A DNA stretch of 64,000 nt from Ralstonia sp. UNC404CL21Col. GTDB taxonomy: Bacteria; Pseudomonadota; Gammaproteobacteria; Burkholderiales; Burkholderiaceae. Where the stretch lies: positions 1,488,001 to 1,552,000 of the forward strand of contig NZ_JIBE01000004.1 of assembly GCF_000620465.1 (NCBI RefSeq), written 5' to 3'. Shown here piece by piece: positions 44,271-51,874 of this stretch; position 1 is the stretch's first letter, and the number at the start of each line of letters is the position of its first letter. The notes beneath the pieces were generated by a model, which saw only the letters and a list, made by a program, of their open reading frames with translations, did not search any database and was not told the origin of the DNA. Made by a program: the position numbers and the translations under genes.

Positions 44271-45170
44271 TCAGGCTCTCTCGACAGGGCGCAGGCCGAA
44301 CAGCCCGCCCGGTTTGACCAGCAGGAAGGCCAGCGCGGCCACATAGGCGATCCAGCTCTCGATGCCGCCGCCGACAAATGGCCCCAGGTACACCTCGGCG
44401 AGCTTCTCCAGCGCGCCGATGATCAAGCCACCGACCACCGCGCCCAGGATCGAATCGAAGCCGCCCAGCACCAGCACCGGCAGCGCCTTGAGCACCACCA
44501 GCGACAGCGAGAACTGCACCCCCAGTCGCGCGCCCCACAGCAGCCCCGCCACGAGGGCGATGACGCCGGCTGTGGCCCAGACCGTTGCCCAGATGCGCGG
44601 TAGCCGCAAGCCCACGGCAATGGCGGCGAATGTGTCGTCCGCCACGGCACGAAACGCCAGCCCCACGCGTGTGTAGCGGAAGAAGACCGACAGCGCCGTC
44701 ACCATGACGGCTGCAGTGGCGGCCGCAAACAAGTCAAAGCTGGAGACGAGGATGCCGCCGATCTGCAGCGGCGCATCGGAAATGCCGAGGTTCAACTCGT
44801 GTACCTGCGTGCCCCACACCAGCTGCGCCACGCCCTCGATCACGTACGACAAGCCGAGCGTCGCCATGAACAGCGTGATGGGCGGCTGGTTGACCAGCGG
44901 CCGAAGCACCGCGCGCTCGATCCCGAGCCCCAGCAGCACCATCAACGTGAAGGTGAGCAGCAACGCGAGCGGGAACGGCACGCCGCGCTCGAGCAGGCTG
45001 ACGAATGTGAGCGCGGCAAACAGCAGTTGTGCGCCCTGCGCGAAATTCAGCACGCCCGAGGTCTTGTAGATCAGCACAAAGCCAATCGCCACCAGCGAAT
45101 ACATCACGCCGGACAGCAGGCCGCCCACCAGCACCTCGGCAAAGAACGCCAGGTCGAAGTCGCCCATCAT
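44271..45170 (-). CDS. Branched-chain-type ABC transporter permease (LivH-like)
   Basis: 299 residues from the ATG at 45170 (MMGDFDLAFFAEVLVGGLLSGVMYSLVAIGFVLIYKTSGVLNFAQG). It has about eight hydrophobic helices and the LivH marks IYKTSGVLNFAQG, RAVADDTFAAIAVGLRLPRIWATVWA and GGFDSILGAVVGG. The start overlaps the stop of the LivG-like gene. The long upstream frame extension lies inside that gene and is not used. Confidence 0.92.
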   Translation of the reverse strand: MMGDFDLAFFAEVLVGGLLSGVMYSLVAIGFVLIYKTSGVLNFAQGAQLLFAALTFVSLLERGVPFPLALLLTFTLMVLLGLGIERAVLRPLVNQPPITLFMATLGLSYVIEGVAQLVWGTQVHELNLGISDAPLQIGGILVSSFDLFAAATAAVMVTALSVFFRYTRVGLAFRAVADDTFAAIAVGLRLPRIWATVWATAGVIALVAGLLWGARLGVQFSLSLVVLKALPVLVLGGFDSILGAVVGGLIIGALEKLAEVYLGPFVGGGIESWIAYVAALAFLLVKPGGLFGLRPVERA

Positions 45171-46081
45171 TGGGCCTCGGCCGCACTTGGCGCGTCGTGT
45201 GCGACGCCGAGGTAAGCATCGATGACAACCGGGTCGTCGCGCACGGCTTGCGGCGTGCCGTCGGCGATCTTGCGGCCGTAGTCGAGCACCGCCACGCGAT
45301 CGGACAGGCCCAGCACGATGCCGATGTCGTGTTCGATCAGCACGATGGTGGTGCCCCACTGGTCGCGCGCCGCGCGGATCAGGTCGGCCATCTGGACCTT
45401 CTCCGTCACCGTCATGCCGGCGAGCGGCTCATCGAGCAGCAATAGGCGTGGCCGCGCGACCAGCGCACGCGCCAGTTCAACGCGCTTTTGCAGCCCATAG
45501 GAAAGTGTGCCCGCGAGTTGGTCCTGCACGTCGCCCAGGCCGACAAAGTGGATTACCTGTTCCGCACGCTCGCGCGCATCGGCCAGCTCGCGGCGCGCGC
45601 GACCCAGCCCGATCAACTGCTCGACGAAGACGGAGCGGGTGTGCTGTACGCGGCCGAGCGCAATGTTGTCGCGCACGCTCAGGCCCTTGAACAACGCCAG
45701 GTTCTGGAACGTGCGCGCAATGCCAAGACCGGCCAATCGTGCCGGCGACACCTTGCGCATGGCGCGGCCATTGAGCCAGATGCCGCCGCGGTCCGGTTGG
45801 TACAGGCCGCTGATGATGTTGACCAACGAGCTTTTGCCCGCACCGTTGGGGCCGATGATGGCGCGGATCTCGCCCGGCGCCACTGTGAGGTCAATGCCCT
45901 TGAGCGCCTGAATGCCGCCGAACGACAGGTCGATGTCGGCCAGCCGCAACGCGGGTGCCGCGGCCGGTACGGCATGGGTGTCAACGCTGCGTGCAGGCGA
46001 TGGCGCATCGGCGTTACGCGTGTCGGCGTAGCGTGCGAGCGGCGGTGGCGGGGCAGCAAGTTCGGCGGACGTGTGAGACAT
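45167..46081 (-). CDS. Branched-chain-type ABC transporter ATP-binding protein (LivG-like)
   Basis: 304 residues. The first about 45 residues are a Pro/Ala-rich extension; then ALRLADIDLSFGGIQALKGIDLTV opens the ATPase. Walker A IGPNGAGKSS (76-85), signature LSYGLQKRVELARAL and Walker B LLLLDEPLAGM are clear. It has the usual LivG LAGMTVTEKVQM segment. Its stop overlaps the LivH-like start. It forms the ATPase pair with the LivF-like protein at 39709. Confidence 0.91.
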   Translation of the reverse strand: MSHTSAELAAPPPPLARYADTRNADAPSPARSVDTHAVPAAAPALRLADIDLSFGGIQALKGIDLTVAPGEIRAIIGPNGAGKSSLVNIISGLYQPDRGGIWLNGRAMRKVSPARLAGLGIARTFQNLALFKGLSVRDNIALGRVQHTRSVFVEQLIGLGRARRELADARERAEQVIHFVGLGDVQDQLAGTLSYGLQKRVELARALVARPRLLLLDEPLAGMTVTEKVQMADLIRAARDQWGTTIVLIEHDIGIVLGLSDRVAVLDYGRKIADGTPQAVRDDPVVIDAYLGVAHDAPSAAEAQ

Positions 46082-46120
46082 GGCGGTCTCCGCAAAGCGA
46101 CAGGCAACAGAACTCCCCCG

Positions 46121-46142
46121 CGCCCACTCAACTGAGCGGGCG
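46121..46142 (-). repeat. Hairpin in the sfnG-to-LivG-like intergenic gap
   Basis: CGCCCACTCA and TGAGCGGGCG pair with one mismatch around AC, in the 101-base gap between sfnG and the ABC transporter genes. It may cap the sfnG message or lower downstream expression; there is no T-run. Confidence 0.4.
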
Positions 46143-46165
46143 CGTGCGGGAAACGCGGGTATCAG

Positions 46166-46189
46166 GTCAGGCGGTCAGGCAGTCAGGCG
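46166..46189. repeat. Triple 8-base tandem repeat at the sfnG stop
   Basis: GTCAGGCG, GTCAGGCA, GTCAGGCG: three copies in a row that include the sfnG stop codon. A change in copy number would alter the C-terminal tail or the gap length. Confidence 0.7.
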
Positions 46190-47346
46190 GCTGACGTGGC
46201 GGCCTCGGCCTCGCGCGTGTCGGCGCTTGTGTCGGCGCCTGACGCAGCGCTTGTGGCAGCAGCGCGTTGGGCTTCCAGCTCGCGCACCAGCGGCAGCACC
46301 TTACGACCGAAGTACTCGACTTCTTCGATGAAGTGCAGGAAGCCCGCCAGGATCAGGTCAACGCCGATCGACTTCAGGTGCACGATGCGCTCCGCAATCT
46401 GCTGCGGCGTGCCGATCAGGTTGGTGCGGAAACCGTCGTTGTATTGAACGAGATCTTCAAACGTGGATTTCGCCCAGTTGCCTTCGCCTTCGGGCGATGC
46501 CTTGCCAGCTTGCTTCACCGCATCGCCAAAGGCATGCACGGCTTCCACGTGCGCATGCTTGATGATGTCGTCCAGCACCGCCTTGGCTTCTTCTTCGGTA
46601 TCGCGCGCGATGATGAAAGCGTTCACCCCGATGCGGACCTTGTGGCCGTTCTCGCGGGCCTTTGCCTGGATATCGTCGATCTGCGCCTTGATGCCTTCGG
46701 GCGTATTGCCGTTGGTGAAGTACCAGTCCGATACGCTCGCCGCGTTGTCGCGTGCGGCACGCGAGCTGCCGCCCTGGAAGATTTCCGGGTGCGGCTTCTG
46801 CAGCGGCTTGGGGCTCAGCGTGTAGTCGTTGATGCGGTAGAAGTCGCCCTTGAAAGTGAACTTGTCCTGCGTCCAGATGCCCTTGAGCACGCGGATGAAT
46901 TCGTTGGAGCGGCGATAGCGCTCATCGTGTTCGAGCCAAGGCTCCCCGAGTGCCTGGAATTCGCCCTTGAACCAGCCGCTGACGACATTGATGGCGATGC
47001 GGCCGTTGGAGATGTGGTCGATCGTGGCCAACTGCTTGGCCACCACCGCCGGATGCCAGGGGCCCGGCAGGATGGCGGCCAGCACCTTCAGCTTGGTGGT
47101 GGCGTGCAGGATGGCCTGGCTGAACGACACCGATTCGTGCTGATGCTCGGCGCCGTAGCCGGCGGTAAAGCGGATCTGGCTGAGCGCGTAGTCAAAGCCG
47201 GCTTTCTCAGCCGTCTGCGCCAGCTTCTGGTTGTATTCGAGGCTCCAGTCGGTGCGCTGCGGGATGGTGCTGACGACCAGGCCGCCGCTGACGTTCGGCA
47301 CCCAGTAGGCAAACTTGATAGTGGCGCTGGAAGAAGATTGGCTCAT
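46183..47346 (-). CDS. sfnG: Dimethylsulfone monooxygenase SfnG (LLM-class, FMNH2-dependent)
   Basis: 387 residues. It is a luciferase-like TIM barrel with FAYWVPNVSGGLVVSTIPQRTDW at the start, SQIRFTAGYGAEHQHESVSF, LATIDHISNGRIAINVVSGWFKGEF and PEIFQGGSSRAARDNAASVSDWYFTNG, the family marks of SfnG. It oxidises dimethylsulfone to methanesulfinate with O2 and FMNH2. A Ser/Ala/Thr-rich tail of about 25 residues follows the conserved end. Next to it upstream is the flavin reductase msuE, which supplies FMNH2. Confidence 0.94.
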   Translation of the reverse strand: MSQSSSSATIKFAYWVPNVSGGLVVSTIPQRTDWSLEYNQKLAQTAEKAGFDYALSQIRFTAGYGAEHQHESVSFSQAILHATTKLKVLAAILPGPWHPAVVAKQLATIDHISNGRIAINVVSGWFKGEFQALGEPWLEHDERYRRSNEFIRVLKGIWTQDKFTFKGDFYRINDYTLSPKPLQKPHPEIFQGGSSRAARDNAASVSDWYFTNGNTPEGIKAQIDDIQAKARENGHKVRIGVNAFIIARDTEEEAKAVLDDIIKHAHVEAVHAFGDAVKQAGKASPEGEGNWAKSTFEDLVQYNDGFRTNLIGTPQQIAERIVHLKSIGVDLILAGFLHFIEEVEYFGRKVLPLVRELEAQRAAATSAASGADTSADTREAEAATSAA

Positions 47347-47395
47347 CGCGATGGTCCTTTGCTCTGTGCGGGATGGGAACGAACGAAGCGGCGCT

Positions 47396-47977
47396 TCAGG
47401 CGGCTTGTGCCACCGGGGCGGTGCGAAGGTCTGCGGCCGGCGCCGTGCTCAGCAGCGGCAACGCACGCGTGACGGCCAGGGCGATCCGGTCACGCAGTGC
47501 CTGGCTGGTGATGTCGTAGCCGCTGAAATCCTGCTCCGATGCATACACGCCCAGTGGCAATGTGCGCGCCTGGAAGAAGCTGAAAAGCGGCCGCAGCTGA
47601 TGATCAATCACCAGCGCGTGACGGTCGCTGCCGCCCGTGGCTGCCAGCAGGACAGGCACGTCGATGAGCGCTTCGTGGTGGACCAGATCAAAAAGATGCT
47701 TGAACAGACCCGTGTATGAGCCGCGATACACGGGGCTCGCGACCACGAGCACATCGGCCGATTCAATGGCGGCAAGTTCCGCCTGCACCCGGCCCGGCAG
47801 CTGGTCTCGATACGACGTGCCACCAATGGCTGGAGCCAGTTCTTCGAGCGTGATCAGGTGGACATCGATGGGAAGAACCTCAGCGAGGGCGGCCAGCAGT
47901 TGCTCGACCAATACGAGTGTCCGCGAGGGGCGCTGCACGCTGCCCGAGACGGCCACGACCTTGAACTTGCGACTCAT
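47396..47977 (-). CDS. msuE: NAD(P)H-dependent FMN reductase MsuE
   Basis: 193 residues from the ATG at 47977 (AGAGG upstream). It is a flavodoxin-like fold with the FMN site VVAVSGSVQRPSRTLVLVEQLL, the ASPVYRGSYTGLFKHLFD segment and LLAATGGSDRHALVIDHQLRPLFSFF, which fit MsuE/SsuE. It reduces FMN with NADPH or NADH to feed the two-component monooxygenase SfnG and possibly the SfnB-like enzymes. It is the first gene of the operon and its promoter must lie upstream of 47977. Confidence 0.93.
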   Translation of the reverse strand: MSRKFKVVAVSGSVQRPSRTLVLVEQLLAALAEVLPIDVHLITLEELAPAIGGTSYRDQLPGRVQAELAAIESADVLVVASPVYRGSYTGLFKHLFDLVHHEALIDVPVLLAATGGSDRHALVIDHQLRPLFSFFQARTLPLGVYASEQDFSGYDITSQALRDRIALAVTRALPLLSTAPAADLRTAPVAQAA

Positions 47978-48324
47978 TGTGAGTACCTCTGCGCTTGCGC
48001 GATCGACGGAACGATGTGAATGCATGAGCGCGGCCGGCCTTGAACCATGTCCTGCGCTTGCAAATCATTCTGCGTCGCACCATGCGCGGCGGCATACGTA
48101 GAAATCGGAGCATCTATATTTCAATGCTCGCGTTTCACGCTAAGTCTCTGAGCTGTAAAGAGAATTGAATTCAGTCTTCGGCGTTGGCGCGGTGTTGCCA
48201 ATCCGCAATCGCGCGATGTCATATCGAAAGACGAATTCCGGATGCGTGCACGCGCGCAATCTGCTGGAGACTTGCTTCCAAAGCATCACGATCAACATGC
48301 ACGTCGGTGTGATGAGCGACAGCG
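47978..48324. other. Intergenic region upstream of the sulfone operon
   Basis: About 350 bases without a credible gene, though it must hold the promoter of the msuE-sfnG operon. It contains a dyad at 48108-48129 and a weak GG-N10-GC pair on the minus strand (GG at 48034-48035, GC at 48022-48023), with GGC and ATGCA partly like a sigma-54 site. A perfect TGGCAC-N5-TTGC match was not found. Confidence 0.45.
48108..48129. promoter_or_regulatory. Candidate operator dyad upstream of msuE
   Basis: GAGCAT, ten A/T-rich bases, ATGCTC: a 6-bp perfect dyad in an otherwise AT-rich patch about 130 bases upstream of the msuE start. It could be a CysB/SsuR-type LysR site or an activator site for the sigma-54 activator. 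Confidence 0.4.
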
Positions 48325-49608
48325 TCAGCCGCGGGCATTGCACCCGGCTGCGCGCTCGAGGAGCAGCGCACGCTCCTGCCGATTGTGCGTGAGTGCAGCA
48401 GCACGCTCGTACTCCGCGCGCGCCTCCTCCATGCGGTGGAGGCGTGCAAGAAAATCGGCGCGGACGCTGGGCAGCAGGTGATAGCTGCGCAACGCCGGTT
48501 CGGCGAGCAGCGTATCGACGATTTCAAGGCCCGCTTGCGGCCCATACGCCATCGCCACCGCAACGGCGCGGTTGAGTTCGACGACGGGCGAGGGCGTGAG
48601 TTGCGCGAGCGCGTCGTACAGCGCGGCAATGCGCGTCCAGTCGGTTTGCTCGGCGGTGCGAGCGCTTGCATGACATGCCGCAATGGCGGCCTGCAGCCCA
48701 TACGGGCCGAGCCCTCGCCCGCGGGCTTCAGCCTGTGCCAGCGCGGCAAAGCCACGCTGGATGAGCAGGTAGTCCCAACGGCTGCGGTCTTGCTCCATCA
48801 GCAGGATGGGCCGGCCGTCGGGGCCCACGCGTGCACGCAGGCGCGAGGCCTGCAGTTCCATCAGCGCGAGCAGGCCATGCACTTCGGGCTCGCCGGGCAT
48901 GAGGCCGGCAAGGATGCGGCCCAGGCGCTGCGCTTCTTCGCAGAGCGTGGGGCGCGTCCAGTCGTCGCCGGCGGTGGCGGCATAGCCTTCGTTGAAGACG
49001 AGATAGATCACCTGCAGCACGGCCGACAGCCGCTCGGGCAAGGCATCGGGCTCGGGCAATTCGAAGGGCACGCGCGCGGCGGCAAGCGTCTTTTTCGCAC
49101 GCACGATGCGCTGCGCCACCGTCGGTTCGGGCACCAGAAACGCGCGGGCGATTTCGTCCGTGGTCAGTCCGCCAAGCAATCGCAGCGTCAGCGCCACGCG
49201 GCCTTCGTGCGGCAGCGCCGGATGGCAGGAAATGAAGACCAGCCGCAGCAGATCGTCGCCGATGGCCTCGTCGCGTGCGGCTTCGGCATCGGCCTGGGCC
49301 AGCTCGTGTTCGATCTCCAGCTCGATGGCGAGCCGCGCATGCTTCTGCTCCGCCAGCGTGTGATGCCGCAGCCGGTCAATGGCGCGGTGTTTGGCGGTGG
49401 CCGTGAGCCACGCGGCCGGGTTGTCGGGGATGCCGGATGCGGGCCATTGCTCCAGCGCCGCGACCAGCGCATCCTGGGCCAGCTCTTCTGCCAGGCCCAC
49501 GTCGCGCAGCAGGCGCGCAAGCCCGGCAATGATCCTGGCCGATTCGATGCGCCACACCGCGTCGATGGTGCGGTGGATGGCGAGGGCCTCCTGCGTCGAA
49601 TCGGCCAT
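48325..49608 (-). CDS. ECF sigma factor with C-terminal extension (ECF42/DUF6596 type)
   Basis: 427 residues from the ATG at 49608. The sigma region 2 is at about 18-85 (IAGLARLLRDVGLAEELAQDALVAALEQW, then ATAKHRAIDRLR), and region 4 at about 130-190 (LRLLGGLTTDEIARAFLVPEPTVAQRIVRAKKTL). About 240 further residues form the ECF42-type helical extension (DUF6596; VIYLVFNEGYAAT, GLLALMELQASRLRARVG, RSRWDYLLIQRGFAAL). ECF42 factors have no anti-sigma; the extension sets activity. The gene is 10 bases after its DGPF partner. Confidence 0.9.
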   Translation of the reverse strand: MADSTQEALAIHRTIDAVWRIESARIIAGLARLLRDVGLAEELAQDALVAALEQWPASGIPDNPAAWLTATAKHRAIDRLRHHTLAEQKHARLAIELEIEHELAQADAEAARDEAIGDDLLRLVFISCHPALPHEGRVALTLRLLGGLTTDEIARAFLVPEPTVAQRIVRAKKTLAAARVPFELPEPDALPERLSAVLQVIYLVFNEGYAATAGDDWTRPTLCEEAQRLGRILAGLMPGEPEVHGLLALMELQASRLRARVGPDGRPILLMEQDRSRWDYLLIQRGFAALAQAEARGRGLGPYGLQAAIAACHASARTAEQTDWTRIAALYDALAQLTPSPVVELNRAVAVAMAYGPQAGLEIVDTLLAEPALRSYHLLPSVRADFLARLHRMEEARAEYERAAALTHNRQERALLLERAAGCNARG

Positions 49609-49618
49609 GACGCGCCGC

Positions 49619-50050
49619 CTATTGCTGCTTGGCCGCCAGTTCGGCGCGCAGGCGTTCTTCACGCTCGCGGGCTTCGGGCGTGAACTCCGCACCAAAATCT
49701 TCCGCTTCAAACACGCGCCGGATTTCGAGGCGCACATTGCCGCCGCCATCCAATGCCGGCCAGCGCTTGACCCATTCGAGCGCTTCTTCTTCCGACTTGA
49801 CCTGCAGCATGGTGTAGCCGGCGATCAGCTCCTTGGCTTCGGCAAATGGGCCATCGATCACCGTCGGCTTGCCGCCCTTGAATTCCACGCGTGCGCCGCG
49901 CGAGCTGGGGTGCAGGCCTTCGCCGCCCAACAGCACGCCCGCCTTGGCCAGCTCTTCCATGTATTTGCCCATGGCGGTCAGCAGTTCTTCGCTGGGCATC
50001 ACCGAGGCTTCGGTGTCTTGGTCGGCCAGTCGCAGGATCATGAATCGCAT
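49619..50050 (-). CDS. YciI-like DGPF-domain protein, ECF42 partner
   Basis: 143 residues from the ATG at 50050 (AAGGAG upstream). It is a YCII-related dimeric ferredoxin-like domain with the DGPF motif at residues 66-69 (VIDGPFAEAKELIAGYTMLQV). DGPF proteins occur next to ECF42 sigma factors and are their main regulon members. The role is unknown. It is the first gene of the pair, so one promoter likely serves both. Confidence 0.88.
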   Translation of the reverse strand: MRFMILRLADQDTEASVMPSEELLTAMGKYMEELAKAGVLLGGEGLHPSSRGARVEFKGGKPTVIDGPFAEAKELIAGYTMLQVKSEEEALEWVKRWPALDGGGNVRLEIRRVFEAEDFGAEFTPEAREREERLRAELAAKQQ

Positions 50051-50113
50051 GGTGTTTCTCCTTGGTTCGGTTGGGTGAGAGGCTGCGCAAGATGTTTGCG
50101 CCTCTACTTGCAC

Positions 50114-50141
50114 GTCGAATGAGGGGTGGGCGAAATCGACA
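50114..50141 (-). promoter_or_regulatory. Candidate ECF42 promoter of the DGPF-sigma pair
   Basis: On the minus strand: TGTCGA (50141-50136), 17 bases, TCGAC (50118-50114), about 65 bases before the DGPF start. A TGTCGA -35 box and a CGA/C-type -10 box are described for ECF42 factors. The match rests on my memory of that motif. Confidence 0.45.
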
Positions 50142-50157
50142 CGCTACGACTCAGAAG

Positions 50158-50177
50158 ATGTAACTGCATGTAACTGC
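50158..50177. repeat. Tandem 10-base direct repeat
   Basis: ATGTAACTGC occurs twice in a row in the gap between the DGPF gene and the HxlR gene, just ahead of the orphan terminator at 50197. Possibly a regulator site; nothing supports a specific one. Confidence 0.5.
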
Positions 50178-50196
50178 GACGCGGCGTGAGGAGAGC

Positions 50197-50221
50197 GGCG
50201 CCTTAGGCCGCCTTTTTTTGG
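50197..50221 (+). terminator. Orphan rho-independent terminator on the plus strand
   Basis: GCGGC, a 7-base loop, GCCGC, then C and seven T residues. The genes on both sides read on the minus strand, so no known plus-strand gene ends here. A small RNA or an antisense transcript is possible. Confidence 0.6.
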
Positions 50222-50237
50222 CAGCCCTCGTGTGACT

Positions 50238-50624
50238 TCAAGTCGCCATGGCCTCGCCCCGCGCGCATTCCGGCACTTCGGCCGGCTCGCGGGACATCTC
50301 GCTCGTGCGATACGACTCGCCCCATTCGCGCAGGCTGATCAGCACCGGCGCGAGCGACTCGCCCAGCGGGGTCAGCACATATTCGACTTTGGGGGGCACC
50401 TGCGGATACACGTGCCGCGCGATGACGCCGTCCGCTTCGAGTTCGCGCAATTGCAGCGTCAGCATGCGCTGCGTGGCATTCGGAATCAGGCGGGTCAGCT
50501 CCATGAAGCGCTTCTTCCCAGGCAGGAGGTGGAACAGGATCACGGGCTTCCAGACCCCGCCGATCACGGAAAGCGTGACTTCGACGGCGCAGCCGCTTTT
50601 GCCGTCCAGACGTTTCAGACGCAT
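50238..50624 (-). CDS. HxlR-family transcriptional regulator
   Basis: 128 residues starting MRLKRLDGKSGCAVEVTLSVIGGVWKPVILFHLL. It is a winged helix-turn-helix of the HxlR type, with the conserved N-terminal Cys (C12), GKKRFMELTRLIPNATQRMLTLQLRELEADGVI and the wing YPQVPPKVEYVLTPLG. Many family members sense reactive electrophiles or oxidants by that cysteine. It is divergent from the dehydrogenase at 50783 and likely controls it. Confidence 0.9.
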   Translation of the reverse strand: MRLKRLDGKSGCAVEVTLSVIGGVWKPVILFHLLPGKKRFMELTRLIPNATQRMLTLQLRELEADGVIARHVYPQVPPKVEYVLTPLGESLAPVLISLREWGESYRTSEMSREPAEVPECARGEAMAT

Positions 50625-50631
50625 GGTTTTA

Positions 50632-50667
50632 TACCTACAAAATTGATAGTACCTGTGAAAATTGTAC
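50632..50667. promoter_or_regulatory. Candidate HxlR operator (18-base direct repeat)
   Basis: TACCTACAAAATTGA and TACCTGTGAAAATTG start 18 bases apart in the divergent gap, immediately upstream of the HxlR ATG. Such a tandem AT-rich repeat is a likely regulator site. Confidence 0.45.
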
Positions 50668-50782
50668 GTTCTTGCGACGCAGGAGGTACGCCGTGACAAT
50701 GCCTGCAATGCGGTATCGCTGCAAGTTTTTGCGGCGCTGCCGTTTCGCAACCTTTCCCCTTTCCATTAAGGACGTCGTGCTC

Positions 50783-51790
50783 ATGAAAGCCATTACCCTG
50801 CGCCAGCCCGCTGGCCTCGACAAACTTCACCTCGTTGATCTGCCCGACCCCGGCCAGCCGGGCGCCGGAGAAATCCGCGTGCGTGTGCATGCCAGCTCGC
50901 TGAACTTCCACGATCTGGGCGTGGTGACCGGCCGCATGCCCAGCGCCGACGGCCGCATCCCGATGTCCGACGGCGCCGGCGTGGTGGAGGCGATCGGCGA
51001 AGGCGTGGACGAGTTTGCCGTGGGCGATTCGGTTGTCTCGACGTTCTTCCCGACCTGGCTGGATGGCGGCCCGACCCTCGCCGATTTTGCGACCGTGCCC
51101 GGCGACGGTGTTGACGGCTACGCACGCGAATACGTCGTTCGCCCAGCGCATTGGTTTACGCACGCACCGCGCGGCTACAGCCACGCCGAAGCCGCAACGC
51201 TGACGACGGCGGGGCTCACCGCATGGCGCGCGCTAGTGGTCGATGCGGGCTTGAAGGCAGGCGATACCGTGCTGGTGCTCGGGACGGGCGGCGTGTCGAT
51301 CTTTGCGCTGCAATTTGCCAAGAGCATGGGCGCCACTGTGATCGCAACCTCGTCTTCCGACGAGAAACTCGCGCGTGCGCAGGCGCTCGGTGCCGATTTC
51401 ACGATCAACTACCGGCGCGATACCGACTGGGCGGCCAAGGTGCTCGAGTACACGAACGGCCGGGGCGTCGACAACGTGATCGAAGTGGGTGGGCCCGACA
51501 CGCTGAGTCAGTCCATCCAGGCATGCCGCACCGGCGGCCATATCGCCCTGATCGGCGTGCTGACCGGTATTGCCGGCCCGGTGCCGACGGTCGAGCTGAT
51601 GCGGCGCCACCAGACCCTGCAGGGTTTGATTGTCGGCAGCCGGAGCCACCAGCGCGACATGGTGCGCGCCATCGACGCAACCGGCATCAAGCCGGTGATC
51701 GATCAGACGTTTGCGCTGGAAGACATTGCCGATGCGTTTGCGCATCAGGCGGCGGGCAAGCACTTCGGCAAGCTCTGCCTGTCGATTTGA
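50783..51790 (+). CDS. Zinc-type alcohol dehydrogenase/quinone oxidoreductase-like protein
   Basis: 335 residues, MDR superfamily. The N-terminal GroES-like domain has VRVHASSLNFHDLGVVTGRMP and SDGAGVVEAIGEGVDEFAVGD; the nucleotide site is TVLVLGTGGVSIFALQFAKSMGATVIATSS (about residues 160-190). The usual catalytic-zinc cysteine is replaced, so it belongs with the zinc-free, NADPH-dependent reductases. The substrate is unknown. It is divergent from the HxlR gene, which suggests a role in clearing a quinone or aldehyde. Confidence 0.88.
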   Translation: MKAITLRQPAGLDKLHLVDLPDPGQPGAGEIRVRVHASSLNFHDLGVVTGRMPSADGRIPMSDGAGVVEAIGEGVDEFAVGDSVVSTFFPTWLDGGPTLADFATVPGDGVDGYAREYVVRPAHWFTHAPRGYSHAEAATLTTAGLTAWRALVVDAGLKAGDTVLVLGTGGVSIFALQFAKSMGATVIATSSSDEKLARAQALGADFTINYRRDTDWAAKVLEYTNGRGVDNVIEVGGPDTLSQSIQACRTGGHIALIGVLTGIAGPVPTVELMRRHQTLQGLIVGSRSHQRDMVRAIDATGIKPVIDQTFALEDIADAFAHQAAGKHFGKLCLSI

Positions 51791-51874
51791 GTTGCCTGGG
51801 CGGCGCGAAACACCATCGGTTGCGGTGTTGCCGCCCTGTATCTGCCGGCCGATGCACCGGCGTGGGCGCCGCGC

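Noticed and set aside
48012-48040. Sigma-54 promoter for the sulfone operon
   Set aside because: A GG-N10-GC pair exists, but the flanking bases match only in part, and such pairs are common in GC-rich DNA. Kept only as a weak note in the intergenic entry.
48140-48343. 67-codon minus-strand open frame upstream of msuE
   Set aside because: No ribosome binding site, no recognisable family, and it overlaps the end of the sigma factor gene.
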